From Megaleporinus macrocephalus (Eukaryota > Chordata > Actinopteri > Characiformes > Anostomidae), in contig CM038703.1 in assembly GCA_021613375.1 (NCBI GenBank), forward strand, positions 25,222,194-25,286,193: a stretch of 64,000 nucleotides of DNA, written 5' to 3'. Under the pieces are notes generated by a model. The model saw only the letters and a program-made list of their open reading frames with translations. It was not told the DNA's origin and searched no databases. Positions 47,801 through 60,440 of this stretch are shown one piece after another (the first letter of the stretch is position 1; each line of letters begins with the position of its first letter). The position numbers and the translations under genes were made by a program.

Positions 47801-48240
47801 GGTTGGACATCATGTGGCAAAAAATGTGCAAGTGGACACACACCGTTAGTGATTTCTCTGATCAAACTACCAAGTTAACTAGCAAGTTAGGTTAGTCACC
47901 AAACTGCATGCTAGCTCTGCAGGTTCAGAGTTAATGTACTCTGTCATAAACAATCAAAGGTTTCACACAATATGAGGCTTCAGTGTCATTCTTAAGTGTT
48001 AGAAAAAAGACACACCTGATCATGGAAGTAAGGTGAAGATGCAGCTAATACACAGCGGTGGGCTTTAAATATTTTGCCCTGCACATGTATAGAGAGGTCA
48101 CACAGCTGTCCACCTTCACGTTGTCGGTTAAGGCTATCCAGCACAGATGCTTGCACATTGGGGAAGCACACCTGCACCACTGACCCAGCAGACCCCCCAG
48201 AGGTGCCATCAGAACTGTTCTCCCCTGTTGTTGACTGCAT
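44818..48240 (-). CDS. zbtb22: BTB/POZ zinc-finger protein ZBTB22, three coding exons
   Basis: Minus-strand exons 48240-48016, 46743-45841 and 45765-44818 join in phase to 691 residues. The BTB dimerisation domain spans about residues 22-140 and crosses the first intron (FPNVQASVLDSLNRQREGG, LCDLSIHVQGKIFKAHRCVL, then YTGQLRMLREDIVNYL). A long acidic and Ser-rich linker follows, with a poly-Glu run. Within the linker, a sumoylation consensus VKTE (Lys at about 313) is followed at once by a SUMO-interaction-like DDDLIVVSGEE. Three C2H2 fingers lie at about 503-578 (CHCGKRFTH, CPVCAKKFKMKHH, CHGCGKKFMWRDS). Role by family: nuclear DNA-binding transcriptional regulator; the target is unknown. 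The ATG lies four bases after a splice acceptor (TTCTTGCAG), so the 5' UTR is split. zbtb22 neighbours daxx and tapbp in mammals too. Confidence 0.94.
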
Positions 48241-48726
48241 ACCTGCAAGAAGTGATAAATACAGAAAGTAAACATATAATATTTTGGCATTATTGCAGTA
48301 ACAAAAACTAGCCTACAAAATTCCAAAGTTCTGAATCTGTCTAACAATATTAATGCTATTAATTCTAGGTGTTTGAGTGTCATCAGACAGCGAAGACAAT
48401 CTTTTAGCCATTGCTCATTCCTTGTAAGTGACCCCCACCACCCAGTAAAGCCACATATTTTTAAGTGTTTGCTAGAGCATGTTGAAAGGGATATGAGCAA
48501 CAGATGAGGTTATCAGATTCCAGTTTATAAAGTAAAATCTGCATGCATAAATGCATACAACACAAAGTTGCTTTGCTTGCTGTGGCCCTGCTACTCTTAT
48601 TGCAGTATTATAACAAAATAAAATGGTCTTCTTTTGTGTTTACCAATTTTGATGCAACGGCCATTTCATTTAAACCCTTCATATTTCTTTTCACATTCTG
48701 TGTTCAAATATGCCCCATGCATAAAA

Positions 48727-48802
48727 GATTCAAGATTCAAGAGTTTTATTGTCATGTGTACAGCAGAACAGACAGTTACACTGTACAATGAAATTCTTAC
48801 TT
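48727..48802. repeat. Dispersed fish repeat fragment
   Basis: GAGTTTTATTGTCATGTGTA, followed by CACTGTACAATGAAATTCTT, is a motif I recognise from a high-copy fish repeat. Only about 75 bp is present. Confidence 0.6.
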
Positions 48803-49169
48803 AGAATTGAAGAGCATTATAATGCTTGTTTAAATGATTTTATTACAGAGGGCAAGAACCTGCAATGGCAAAAAGGGGATGTGCTCTTTCTCTATTTACC
48901 TTAAGATTTTTTTTTGCTGTCTTTGTTAGTGTTGTATTTGACAATGACAATTATTAACTACAGATTGCAAATACTTAAAATAAATTACTTTTTAAGGTAT
49001 AATTTGAGGCATTATTTCATTATCACATAAAAGAACATCAATGCCATTCATGGTTAGATAAGGCATGGCATGCCTATTTAAATGCTGAAATGTACTGCAC
49101 CTACATTACCATATACTATTAAGTGCATTCTGTAAGTCTACAATTACAGAGTGTAGACTATTTTTTACC

Positions 49170-49480
49170 CTATTATTTAATAGTCAGGACCCCCACAGAG
49201 CAGGTATAATATGGTGGATAATTTTTAGCACTGCAGTGACACTTAAATGGGAGCGTTGATGAGTGTTGTGCTGGGATCAGAGGATCAGATACAGGAGTGC
49301 TGATGGACTGAGAACAGCCCACAACCACAACTAGTCAGCCAACTGTGTTTAGTGGCCAGTGTACTGAGACCACCAATGAAGGCCTAGTGGATGACCAACA
49401 CAAACTAGAAAGCAACTGACTTTTCTACAACGTGTTCTACAAGGAGATGTTTTTAATGTTATGACTGGTCAATGCATAAT
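49170..49480. repeat. Dispersed fish repeat, about 300 bp
   Basis: Contains CACTGCAGTGACACTTAAAT, GTTGTGCTGGGATCAGAGGA and a GACTGGTCAATGCATAATG end. This motif order recurs in many fish introns in my memory. It is non-coding, and the class is uncertain. Confidence 0.5.
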
Positions 49481-50399
49481 GACGTTACAAACAGGCTTGT
49501 TCATGGCATGCAGAGTTTTCTCTGGGGGTTGACTATTGTAACACTGGACAAAAAACAACAGCCTCCAATGAACAAACAGTCATAGTACTGAAGCTGCTCT
49601 ATGATTATTCACATTTAACCCTCAATGGTATTTCCTGTAACAGTGTTGCTTCTGTCCTTTAACACACACTGACAGCAACAGTAGCTGGCTCTGGAACGTA
49701 TCTTGGCACCTTTTATGGGTTGTTATCTAATACTGATCTGCATTTAAGCAGCATAAAATAGTTGCAGACCGACAGGTAACCAGCTTTAGCAAAGCCCAGA
49801 AAACCAAAGTGAGACCAAATGATAGAAAAATAGGGTAGGGTATCTATAAAATAGACAGCCTATCTAATACAGATCGAGCTAAAAATACCACATCTATGTA
49901 AGGTGCATAACTAGCTAGCTCTTCAGCACAGCAGCTAGAAAATTATGCCCGTATAGATTCAAGCACATTTTATAGGGTATGTCAACTTGCTTAGTGTTAG
50001 GGTTAAGTAGCTACGTAGGTGACTAGCTAGCTCCTTGGAATACTAAACACTCCACTGACATGGCTAACGTAGTCAAGGATAGAAGACAAAATGCAATCGA
50101 GCTACATAAAAAGCATTGTTTAACCTTAGCTAGTGATGCTGATATTTAGAACCCGGGGTTTATAGTGTTCTACTGCCGCATGCAAACATTGATTCATGCA
50201 AGTTGGCCCCATCAGCCATGCCTGTGTGCGAAACTAGCATGCTACAAGCTAGCTACTCTGTGTTTGTTATGCAAATCAAACGTCTGGTTGGGTGACAAGT
50301 CTTACCCCCGAAAAAATTCTTTCAGGCACCAAAACTAGGATATTCATACAGAACGATCTCCATTTAATCGCGGTCGGTATAACGTTATAGGAATGTGGT

Positions 50400-50580
50400 G
50401 GAACGGAAGAATTAACTGTTCGGTTAGCTCGCTTTTACCTCCAGAGAGACGAACGCCTGCTTGTTACCTTTAAGAAATCCCAGACAGCCAGACTTAGCCG
50501 ACTGAAAATGTAGTGCTAGGAACCATACGTCTGGCGCTACTGTCATGGCAACAGTAATGGTGTAGAGACTGCGAATTCTG
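50400..50580 (-). promoter_or_regulatory. Probable promoter and non-coding first exon of zbtb22
   Basis: On the minus strand a segment ends at TTTCTTAAAG followed by a GTAACA donor at 50467. This could splice to the acceptor just before the zbtb22 ATG at about 48244. An RFX-like sequence, TGTCATGGCAAC, lies at 50541-50552. Assignment is by position and motif only. Confidence 0.35.
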
Positions 50581-51274
50581 CCTTAGGTCTTTACGTACAG
50601 AAAAGTATTGAGCCCAAAATTAAGTGTAATCCAAAGAATAAAACACATTGAAATGCAATACATATTAGACCGTATTTAACCATAGTAGTTGGCAGTATTT
50701 TCCCCACCGAGTCATGATTTAAAGGAACACCAATAAAAGTCGAATGCAACACCAAGGCATAGCTGTTTCTGTGCAGATCCTAAATGGCAACACTTAACAT
50801 TTACGTTACGTTACGTTATTTTTTCATGAGAACAGTAAGTAGCCACGCAGAATTTAAGGTGTTGCATTCTGATTTCTCATCACAAGTTCCTTCGGCACAC
50901 GCATTACCCTAACGCAAAACAAATGACCAAGTTGAATGCACTTGGCCATAGACTTTGTAAAGGGGAACGCTAATTTGATAGGAGAAACTGGACTGGATTC
51001 AAATCACCGAAATTCAAAGCAAATAATTCCGTGCGGTTTAGAGATCCGTCAGACGACCATACTACAACTTTGTTGAGTAAATATGCTTCGGTGCTACGTT
51101 ATCTATATTTTTCTACAACGTTATCAAATGGCGGTGCATTTTATGCTGTCTGAACACTAAATAGCGCTGTTTTATGGTATTATTTTTTTTACCTGTTGGC
51201 AACTTCACAAAATGCCATGAGTTCGAAGCAGACATACTGGAACCTATAATGTTTGGGGCGGGGTGACAAAGTAC

Positions 51275-51362
51275 TGACGTTATCACAACTTTCTGAGTAA
51301 TTACATTTCAACGTTGTGGGCACCAAACCAGTACATTGTCACAACAAAACTGTTTGCACAGA
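51275..51362. repeat. Second copy, inverted, of the AACGTTGTCACAAC repeat family
   Basis: Reading the minus strand gives TTGTGACAATGTACTGGTTT and GGTGCCCACAACGTTG, matching 14035-14063 in tapbp intron 1. Confidence 0.7.
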
Positions 51363-52130
51363 TGGGGCCATTTAAGATTTAGCCACAGACACGCTCTCAT
51401 TGCAAAACAACAGTAACAATAAGATGGGTTTTGTCCACATCCCTCTCACCTCTTTTGGCTTTAACGTGAATGAGAATGAGACTGCTTTTTGTGGTTTCAG
51501 AATTAAAAACCCTCAGGCTAGTCTGCACATATGTTGTAAAAAGATTACAGATTGGGTGGCAGTGTGAGAAAGCGGTCAGTGGTATGCATGCCCAGTGCAC
51601 AATAGACAGGGACTGCAGATCGGGTAACAACAAGGCGTGGAAGGCACATGATTTAATTATACTTAAATGAATGTACAGAACTGTAAAGATGTGGGACTCA
51701 ACTTTTGCTGAAATGGGTGTTCAGGGATCTATTTTAAGACAGTGGTATATTGTGAGGGCCCACAAAGAAGCATTTCAATTAATTTGAGGCAGTGCACTGC
51801 ATTCAATTACATTTAACTATGTTTAGCTTATTATTCAACAGTCACACAGTTTAAATCGAGTCTATGGTGCTATAACAATATACTTCAATTAGGTGTTAAA
51901 GTACTTCAGTAAACCAACAAACAGAATACAAAAAAAATACCACTACACTAAAAACTTTAATATGCTTAAAAAACAAAACAACGGTTCAAAAGGCAAAGTG
52001 AGAACAGTGGATTTAAACATTGGACAGAATTAGTATGTAGTTTTTAAGATAATCTTTAAAATGCAAGAAAAACACTGAAAATAAAAAGCAAAGAAATTTT
52101 GCACAAGTGGAGCTGAAGTTGTTGAAGGGA

Positions 52131-55100
52131 CTACTTTCGATTGGCAGTGGCTGTCCCGATAACACAGTCATTTACCTGTAAATATACACAGAAAAACATT
52201 AACAAAATGGTTACATTTAAGTAAACATTTAGAACACAGTATATAAGGACAATAAATTCAGGCTTTTCCAGTAAAGGCCATTTTTACATTAATACTGACC
52301 TTGCTGGCAAAGCGAAGTGAATTGAGTGATTCGTTGAAGCTTTCTTTTTCTGGTGAAATGTTTACAAACATCAAACTACACAAAGTAAAGTAAACAGCAG
52401 TCAGATTATTTCCTTCTAAGACAATTTGACAGCACTTTCCTCAAATACAAAACACTACATTTACAATTTGTACACTACTGGCTGTGTATTAGAAGTAAAA
52501 GCTCTCTGCCAAAAAGACATATTACATTTGTCTTTACTTTATTCCAACTGCTTTAACATAAAGTTTCATCAAGTTCCACTTACGTCTTGCTGTTACCTCC
52601 AAGACATCCCTGAAGAAGGTATGTAAGTTTAGAGTTGCGATACGGCACAAAACTCTCCTAGAGAAAACAAAAAGAAACAGGATAATTTTTTACTCCTATC
52701 ATTTACATAAAAAAAGAAAAGAAAATAACACTGCTCTGAAGTTTCTCAAGCAGACCTTATTTGCTAGAGCACTAATCACGATGCCCAAATTGGTTAGAGA
52801 AGAGTTTATGGCAGTCATCTCCTTAAACCGTTCTCCTTGAGACTGGCTCTTCTGGACCCTCTCACTGCCAGCCAAGTCCACTAGACACAAGGAGGCTGAA
52901 ACACAAGCCACAGTCTGAAGGTTAAAACTTTCCCAAGCTTCAGTTTTAGGTCTTTATTTTAAAAGGGTGCAAATGGAAGATAGTGTAAAAGAGCACAGCC
53001 TATAATTAAGTCAAAACCCTACAAGAAACTAAGGAAAATTAAAGAAAAACATCATATTTAACATTTGAATCATCACTGGCGGCTAGCCTACAACTTGCTG
53101 TACCTTTGATAATATCTGGACTCTTGCACCATACAGAATTTTTTTTAGATCAAATGTTCCAACACCACTAGCTGAAACTTAATTGGCATTTAAAACTGAA
53201 ATGTACTTCTGTTTTATTTTATTATTTGTATGTCTAATAGTATACACTCATACAACAACTTCAACTTTACTGGCCAACTCATGAGAAAGGGTGGTGAACA
53301 TGGTTCAATTTAATAATCTTACGAGTGTGCAGTAACTCCTCAGCTCCATCACCTTGGACCAACTAAACATTTATGGCATTTGGCAGACACTCTGATTCAG
53401 AGCAACATCCAGTTTACATTTACAGTTAGGTGAAGGCAGTGTTAAGGGTCCCACCCCAGGACTTATTGGTATGGTGTAGGGTGTTTGCTCAGGTGGGGAA
53501 AATCAAACCCCAGTCTACAGCATAGAGGGCAAGGGTGTAGCCCACTACACTAACCAGGGACCAGAAACCACAGGACCCTAAGCGGATTTAGCTTATTTTT
53601 GCTTATACCGGAACTATTAAGATATGCCTGACTGTCTTAGCATTTTATATTTAATAAAAAACAAAATATTTTCAGATATGAATTTTCTTTATGTCGCTTT
53701 TAAGATTTTATAACGATCTTAAGAATCTGTATAAAACCTGGTAACAGGTTCTGCTCAAAGGAATAGTTTGGCAAAGCTTGATTAATCCCTGACCTCAGAT
53801 GCTGCTAAACCATGTTTTAATTTTTGATTTTGTCTGTTTCTCTAGTTTACAGTCGAGTGGCTAGGCTAACATTGCTAACACATGCTGGCACTGGATTGTC
53901 ACCAGATTCTTACCAGATCTGTGTAAATATATGCATAAAACGTCTGCTGGCCTGCCTAAAACAGATTAAGATTTTTTTTTGTGGTAAAGTGCTTTAGTAC
54001 ATGGTATTACTCAATTTATTCTACAAAACAAACTTTTATGAAAAAGACAAATGGTGGGGCTAACCAGTGCCACTTTTACCTTTTTAGTGCGTTATATGGT
54101 ATCATTATGCACAAGATGACTAGAGGTACATGAATTCTTAAATACACAGACTTAAGGAAGTTGTCAGAAAGGCAAAATGGTTGAACATTTAAGACTAAAA
54201 CAATGTTTTATTGAGATTTTGCTAGCCACATTCAACCATACATTCAGCTGGAGACTGGAGACATCAGAGGCTCCTTGTGCAACAGAGTTTACTGCTACTT
54301 TTGGAAAGTACAAGGCAATGCCAAGTGAGATCAAGTTCCAAGCTGTGATGAGTATCCCACTCAAAAGCAAAATCAGCACTGAGGATAAATAAAAGATATT
54401 TCATTTCTAAAGTGGAGTAATTTTATAAAAAGAAAAAAAAAATCAATAATTATATGGCATTCTAAAAGTTTGAAAATTGATTATTTATCTTACACTTGCA
54501 CTTGGTGCCTCGGCCAATGTTTTCTCCCTCAATGTCCAGCTGGAAAATGGAATGGGACCGAGAAGAATGGTCATTCATGTTTGTCTGGGCAGTGGACCTG
54601 TTCTGGTTTGCCAAAATAATCAAGTTGCAAACCTGAGATTTAAAAGAAATGAAAATTATTTACAACATCATACATTAGGTGTTGTATTTTAAAATAATTT
54701 GACACATCTGGTCACTGATAGAGATATTTAGAAAAATTGTCTTGGCTCCCATTCACTTGTTAAACTGTGACGTATTGAGCTTCATGCCTGTATGTATGGG
54801 TTATAGGGTGGAAAGACATCTATTTCAACTGCCAGGCTTAACGGTTAGACAAGGCCAGAAGATAGCTATCTAGTTGAAGCTAAGGCTAGCTATGTTTGCC
54901 TTAGCTGGGCAGTATATAAAAACGCTGACAACCGTAACATGAAGATGTGCATTAACAGCAAGAAACCTATAACCCATAGTCTATATTAAGGAGATCCAGG
55001 CCAGTTTGGCTTTTGCTGATACGAACAGTTTGTTTATTTTTATCTGCCAATACTACTACTGGAAGTACCTCATCCTCCGTGTTTACTCTTTGGTAGGTCA

Positions 55101-58100
55101 AATTGGTGACTGTAACCTCATTGTTTGAAGTCTTCCTGATCTCATGCTCTGGCCTCTTACTGGGTTTGCCTGTGTAAAGCAGGTCTCGCAGAGTTTCGTT
55201 GTAAATTTCAACAAAACTGGCTGTAAAGGTATACTGCAAGTAAACAGAGGTAACAATTAGATCACTGTTTTTAGCAGCAATACAAAGTTGTCTCAACAAG
55301 CAATTAAACTGATTCATGTGATCACATTTGGACATTTTCACATTCAAGTTTTTTTCTAGACGCAGGATTGCTTGCTCTGTAAATTGAGTAGGTCTGATCA
55401 AGTGTGAAAGCTTGAGCATTTTTTGAGTGGTCTAGGGAACCAATTTCTGATTTATCACGTTACTTTCCCTTTCAAGTGTTTTAAATGTTTCAGACAAAAA
55501 GTGCTGTTCTTTGCCACTTAAATGTGTATCCAAGAAAAATAATAAGCAATAAATGGATGAAGCTAGATTTTGCAAACATAGATAAATGCATAAGTGATGT
55601 ATGAAACTGTGCAATCTTTTCACAATTTGTATGGAATCCTTGTGTGTGAAAACGTATCAGTGCTAAGGTGCAGTTTGTGCATACAAATAAGCTGAACATG
55701 TTTGCCTGATTACCTGCCAGCCTTGCTCACCAAACGCCTTGGCGGACTTGAAAATCTGCTGGACAGCTCGGGGGATGACTCCTCGCATTTCGTCCATGTC
55801 CCCTCCTTCCATGGTAAAAGTTTTGCCACTGCCTGTTTGGCCGTATGCAAAGCAGCAGACATTGTAGCCATCCAGAGCTGACTGAACCAGGAGGGAGATC
55901 TCCTCAAAGACCTCGCATTGAGAGTTGTGCGGCCCAAACACCCGGTCAAAGCTGAAATTGTAGCTTTTCTGAATGTCAGTGGTGCGTCCTACGTGGGACT
56001 AAGAAACAAATATTACACTTCAGATGTTAACACAGAACCAGTTTCCCCTTTCCAAAAGCCAAAATTAAAGAAAAAACATGATCAAACAGTAATATATATA
56101 TTGAAAGTCAGGGACGAGAAAAAAAATCCTGCACATCAATGTTTTGTTTAAAATGTTTACCTCTTCCATTTTTGCAAGCGTTAGGGCTTTGTTGTCATGG
56201 GCAGGCAGCTGAATGTGTGGGACAGTTGCTTCCTTGTTGGAAAGCAGAGGACGTACCCTACAGAAAACCCTGATGTTACCCTGTAATGAAAAAAGGGTCT
56301 ATTCATTAAATGTTGAAACTACAGTGTAAGTATCGTAAATAATAAAATACTTATTATTTAGAAAACAGTGATGCGGTTACTTGCTATGACTTACTATAAT
56401 GTCAATGAGTTTGCCCCATGAGTGTAACTTTAAAAAAAAAAAAAAAAAAAAAACACAACAACAAAGAAAACATTATAGTACTCTTTCTGTAGTATGTTGT
56501 CTACCTTTACCTTACCTTCAACTCCTGGATAGTGTTGTGCAGTTTTCTACGTTCCATTTCTCCATAGTGGAGGTTGTCCTGCTGCTGAACCACTTTCTGC
56601 TCCAAGCTTTTTACAGTCTCCTGACTCTCTTGCAGACTGTCCTGACAGTGGGCTAAAGTAGAACTCTGAATCAAGAGTTGGCTCTAAAATTTAAAAAAAA
56701 GCCACCAATAAGAATGAGTAAAAGCATCAAAACTCAGCACGTACACCTTGCACAGAAGATACATAAGGACCATTTTTATTGTCACAAGTGAACTTTGTAA
56801 AGTCTAGCAAACAAATTCACAACAAACATGCACCTCTTCCATGAACGCACATTGGTGGTGCAACAGTGCCACAAAGTTAGGTTTCCAAGCACTGAATATA
56901 AAATCAACAAACCAAAATAAATGAATAAAATTGGGAAATTATATTTCTCACACACACTTTAGGAAAACTAGATATTGCACTTCTTGAATTGTATGAAGCA
57001 AGTTAATTACTTGAGTACCAAAGAAACATGCCTGTACATTGCAGAGCTCTGTTTGTAGGTCATGTCTGAATGTCTGCAAAACCTCATGTTCATCTGATAG
57101 CTTCTTCAGTTCTTTCTGCAGGTCATCTCTCTCTTTAGAAGTTTTGTCCAGGTCATCTTTTACTGTTGCTAGCTTAGCCAGCTCCTCTTCAAGCTCCCTA
57201 CAAATTAAATATTCATGGAAATCTTTAAATACGTAGGAGTATTTATTAAAAGCAAATTTTATTTAAAATGTATTCAATACCCAACACGTTTTTTTAATCT
57301 CCTGTTTTCCTCTTGAAACTCAGCCTCCTTTTTTTGCACTTTTGAAACCCAATCTTTAAGGCTCTCGTTTTCCTGGTTAACAGATTTCATTCGGCTTTGG
57401 TAGTTCTGGATTTTGTTTTCCATGTCGCTGACTTTGCCCTTCAAGTCCCATCCTGGTCTTCTTGATGCTCCCACAACTGTGGAGGAGGAGTGGAAGGTCA
57501 CAGAGATTGCAAGCCTATTGAATGCTAGACCTTACTTCTCAAAACTGTAAGTTTTAGTCTAACTGGTCCTGCAATAACAAAATAATCAGAAAGCAAAAAA
57601 TACAAGTCCCTACAGGTATTTAGGGTCCTACCTTTAGCAACCGTTGCAGGTGCAGGTGGCTTTTTCATGTCACCTGACAAAAAAACAATAACAACAACAA
57701 CAATAAATAATAAAAAAAAACTATGACAACAGGATCAGAAACTCTGGTTACATACATATATAATTTGCACATGCTTTAACCTCTTAACCGTACCCCATTT
57801 TTACCAATTTCCGCCTGAAAATACATACCCAAATCTTGAAGCTTTTCACTGAAACACTGCATAAATTAGTGTAATTTTCAAGATGTAATGTTCCTAAAAA
57901 GCCTTTAAATTTGTACTAGAAGCACTTAAAGGCATTGAAATTAATCTGCAATGCTCCAAATATGCTGAAAACAAAAAAAAAAAAAACAGGCACTTTTCTA
58001 ATTTTTTCTGCATGAGTCTACAGTCACCAGAAAAAAATTTAAGTTGATTTCTTTAACTGATTTGAAGTTATTCAAGCTGGAGTAGAGAGTGAACAGGGGG

Positions 58101-60435
58101 TCCCCCCCACTGGTCTATTGGGGTGTCCAAGGTCCCCCAACCTCCCCAAAATGAAAACAGCTGATTTTACTGCAAAAAAATATGTATATATGTGTATATG
58201 TTATATTCTCATAAACCCACATCTAAAAATGTGTTTATTCACTTTCCTTGACAAAATAATGTCATGTATGATTTTTAGGCCATTTTTTACCATATTTTAC
58301 ATGTTTATTATAAGTCCATAACTAAATTATCTTCTTGAAAAAAACTCAGTCAGTTTATAGCCTCATGTTGTACTTGTATTTTGGTATGGTTTGGAGCTGT
58401 TTACCTGGTGTAAAACTCCCTCTGCCCGATTTCAGTAGATCGCCGCCGCTACTCTTCCTTTTGAGCTTTACTAATCATTCATAAACATCATAAAATATCG
58501 TTTTCTTTGGTTTGGGACTTTGTTTAGGGTTCATAGTTAATGTTTTGATCGTTGTTTTGTGTCTGCTGCGTGGCGCGTTTCCTCTCTGCGCTCTGCGTCT
58601 CAAAAACCCACCCGTTTTTCTAACCCACCCACCTTCTCGGTTACGCGTCCAGATATCTCCGCACCTGATTGGTCCACAGACTTGGTTGACACGTTTTTGG
58701 AAAGAGGAAGGGCGGGACTATAAGGGGAAGTGGTAAATGCGGATTTCGAACTGTAAGATATTTTAATAATTTTTTTAATTCGAAGGCTTTTGTTCTGACC
58801 TGTCGGATCTCCGGAATACTCCTTCCACAAAATGGCGGATTATTAACGATTGATGGAAAAACACAAGTTTGGTCTCGTTTTGAAGCTGACACTCTGAGGT
58901 ATGTCGCGGTTTTATTTCTGGTTTGGTTGTGTGTCCCTGTGGCGGCTGAGAGCCTTTACGCGTCGGAGAAACGCAGAAGTAGTGGCGGCGCTAGGGGGCG
59001 TGTTACTGTTCGGAAAAGCTATTCTTTATTTTTTATTTAAACACTGCTACATTTCAGAGTATAATAGCTTACACCATCGTAATCCTGAGGGTCTCCCTGT
59101 CCGTTTGATATGTAATATGTCCAGATTGGCCAAAAGATGGCTTTACGAAAAATAAAAATGTTCGTAGTGTACCTAATATTTTGTCATACTAACGCTAGTT
59201 TTTGACCAAAATATTTATTTTCTGAATGACAATAAAGAAAAAATGGCAAAACGACCGAAAAGTAGAGATTCTAAGCTTTCATATGGTACCTTGATTGTCT
59301 TTGGTGGTACTGTACATCTTCAGATATATCCTTAAATATATTTATTTACGCCAGGGCGCGTTAAGAGGTTAAAGTAAAATTAGCAAAGAAGTCCAAAACT
59401 TTTAGTTACCGGCATTATCGAAAAGGTGATTTTTATGTTATTTGAGTCAGGAGATACATGGCCTATACATGGCAGAACAAACTGTCAAAGACTTCAAGCA
59501 AATAAACAAAATAATCTACCTTAAATACTTATTCTTTAAAGTAAAAATAAATAATTACTAGATGAAAACTTGACATGATGCGAAATAAAACACATTGCAA
59601 ATGTGTGATTTGCAGTGTTTTTTGGAAACTATACTATTTCATTGAATTCATGTAAACATCTGTACTTAGTGTACGACTGGTAGATTAATTAGTTTAAGGT
59701 TAACATTCAGCCACAACTTACTCATAGGTATGATTTCATAATGTTGTTTCTTGGAATAGAAGGTTATCATTAAAATGCTTGTTAATTAGCACATTAAAAA
59801 TAAAAATCAGTACTATAAAGTAACACAGGTATAAATATGGTACCGGTAATATATTGCCTAGGGCTGTATTCATAGATTTTTGAATGTTTTAATCAGAAAC
59901 ACAGCATATCATCCACAGAAACAAGCTAAGCATAACTAACCTCTTGAGGGTGCGGCTGCCACAGTCACTGCTCCAGTTGGACGAAGGGGTTTAGCTGTGA
60001 GCAAAAATATATACATACACGCAAATGAAAAAATAAATAATAATAATAAAGAATTGGATTAAAAGTAGAGACATAAGTGACTATCAACACTTGTTGACTC
60101 ATCACTTACTTGCAGCTCTGGCTGGCACAGGACGTCTGGGGGGCATGATGCTGGCAGCAGGCCTGAGTTTTTGAGAGGTCTCTGTCTCGACCTTGCGTAT
60201 TTTCTTCTAAATACAGATAAACATGAAAATTAGATTACTATCAAAGCATCAATAACAATAATAATTATTATTATTATATATGTGAATAAGTATCTTAAAA
60301 AATAAATAAATAAATAAATAATTTACTGAGTGCAGTTAAAAATGATAAAGGCTTTACCAGCGCAGGCTGCTGATGCTCTACATCTGTGGTGCTTGAGTGA
60401 GGCCGTTTTCCGGACATGACCGGTAAACGGGACAT
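52131..60435 (-). CDS. kifc1: Kinesin-14 family member C1 (HSET), fifteen coding exons
   Basis: Minus-strand exons 60435-60358, 60206-60110, 59994-59941, 57673-57632, 57476-57281, 57197-57032, 56683-56516, 56280-56161, 55998-55714, 55233-55069, 54632-54494, 52895-52756, 52657-52584, 52375-52300 and 52175-52131 join to 614 residues. Order: basic, Pro-rich tail with nuclear signals ([15 protein letters not shown]); coiled-coil stalk (about 135-265, Glu/Lys/Leu-rich); the kinesin-14 neck-motor junction [14 protein letters not shown]; and a C-terminal motor. The motor keeps the P-loop GQTGSGKT (about 360-367), switch [10 protein letters not shown] (about 477-485), switch [10 protein letters not shown] (about 508-515) and [11 protein letters not shown], and ends [13 protein letters not shown], near-identical in human. 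Role by family: minus-end-directed spindle motor that crosslinks and focuses microtubules. The 57197-57032 exon apparently uses a GC donor. The 2.3-kb intron 57674-59940 holds a transposon. Confidence 0.95.
53370..53565. repeat. Dispersed fish repeat, kifc1 intron
   Basis: TTTATGGCATTTGGCAGACA, followed by CAGAGCAACATCCAGTTTAC and a degenerate tail ending GTAGCCCACTACACTAACC, matches a repeat I recognise as abundant in fish introns. It lies between the exons at 54494 and 52895. Confidence 0.6.
57776..59372. mobile_element. TTAA-flanked piggyBac-like non-autonomous element in a kifc1 intron
   Basis: TTAA occurs at both borders (57776-57779 and 59369-59372). The element between has inverted ends: CCTCTTAACC on the left, and CCTCTTAACG as read from the right (9 bp perfect). 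A TTAA target and C-rich short ends fit the piggyBac superfamily. The 1,589-bp body holds no transposase frame. Its middle (58400-59050) is richer in CpG than the surroundings and has CCAAT, GC-box and TATA-like motifs. Confidence 0.75.
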
Positions 60436-60440
60436 TGTAT

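Noticed and set aside
54177..54392. Paired 71-residue frames on both strands in a kifc1 intron
   Set aside because: Mirror frames with no kinesin or other homology, not needed to connect the flanking motor exons in phase.
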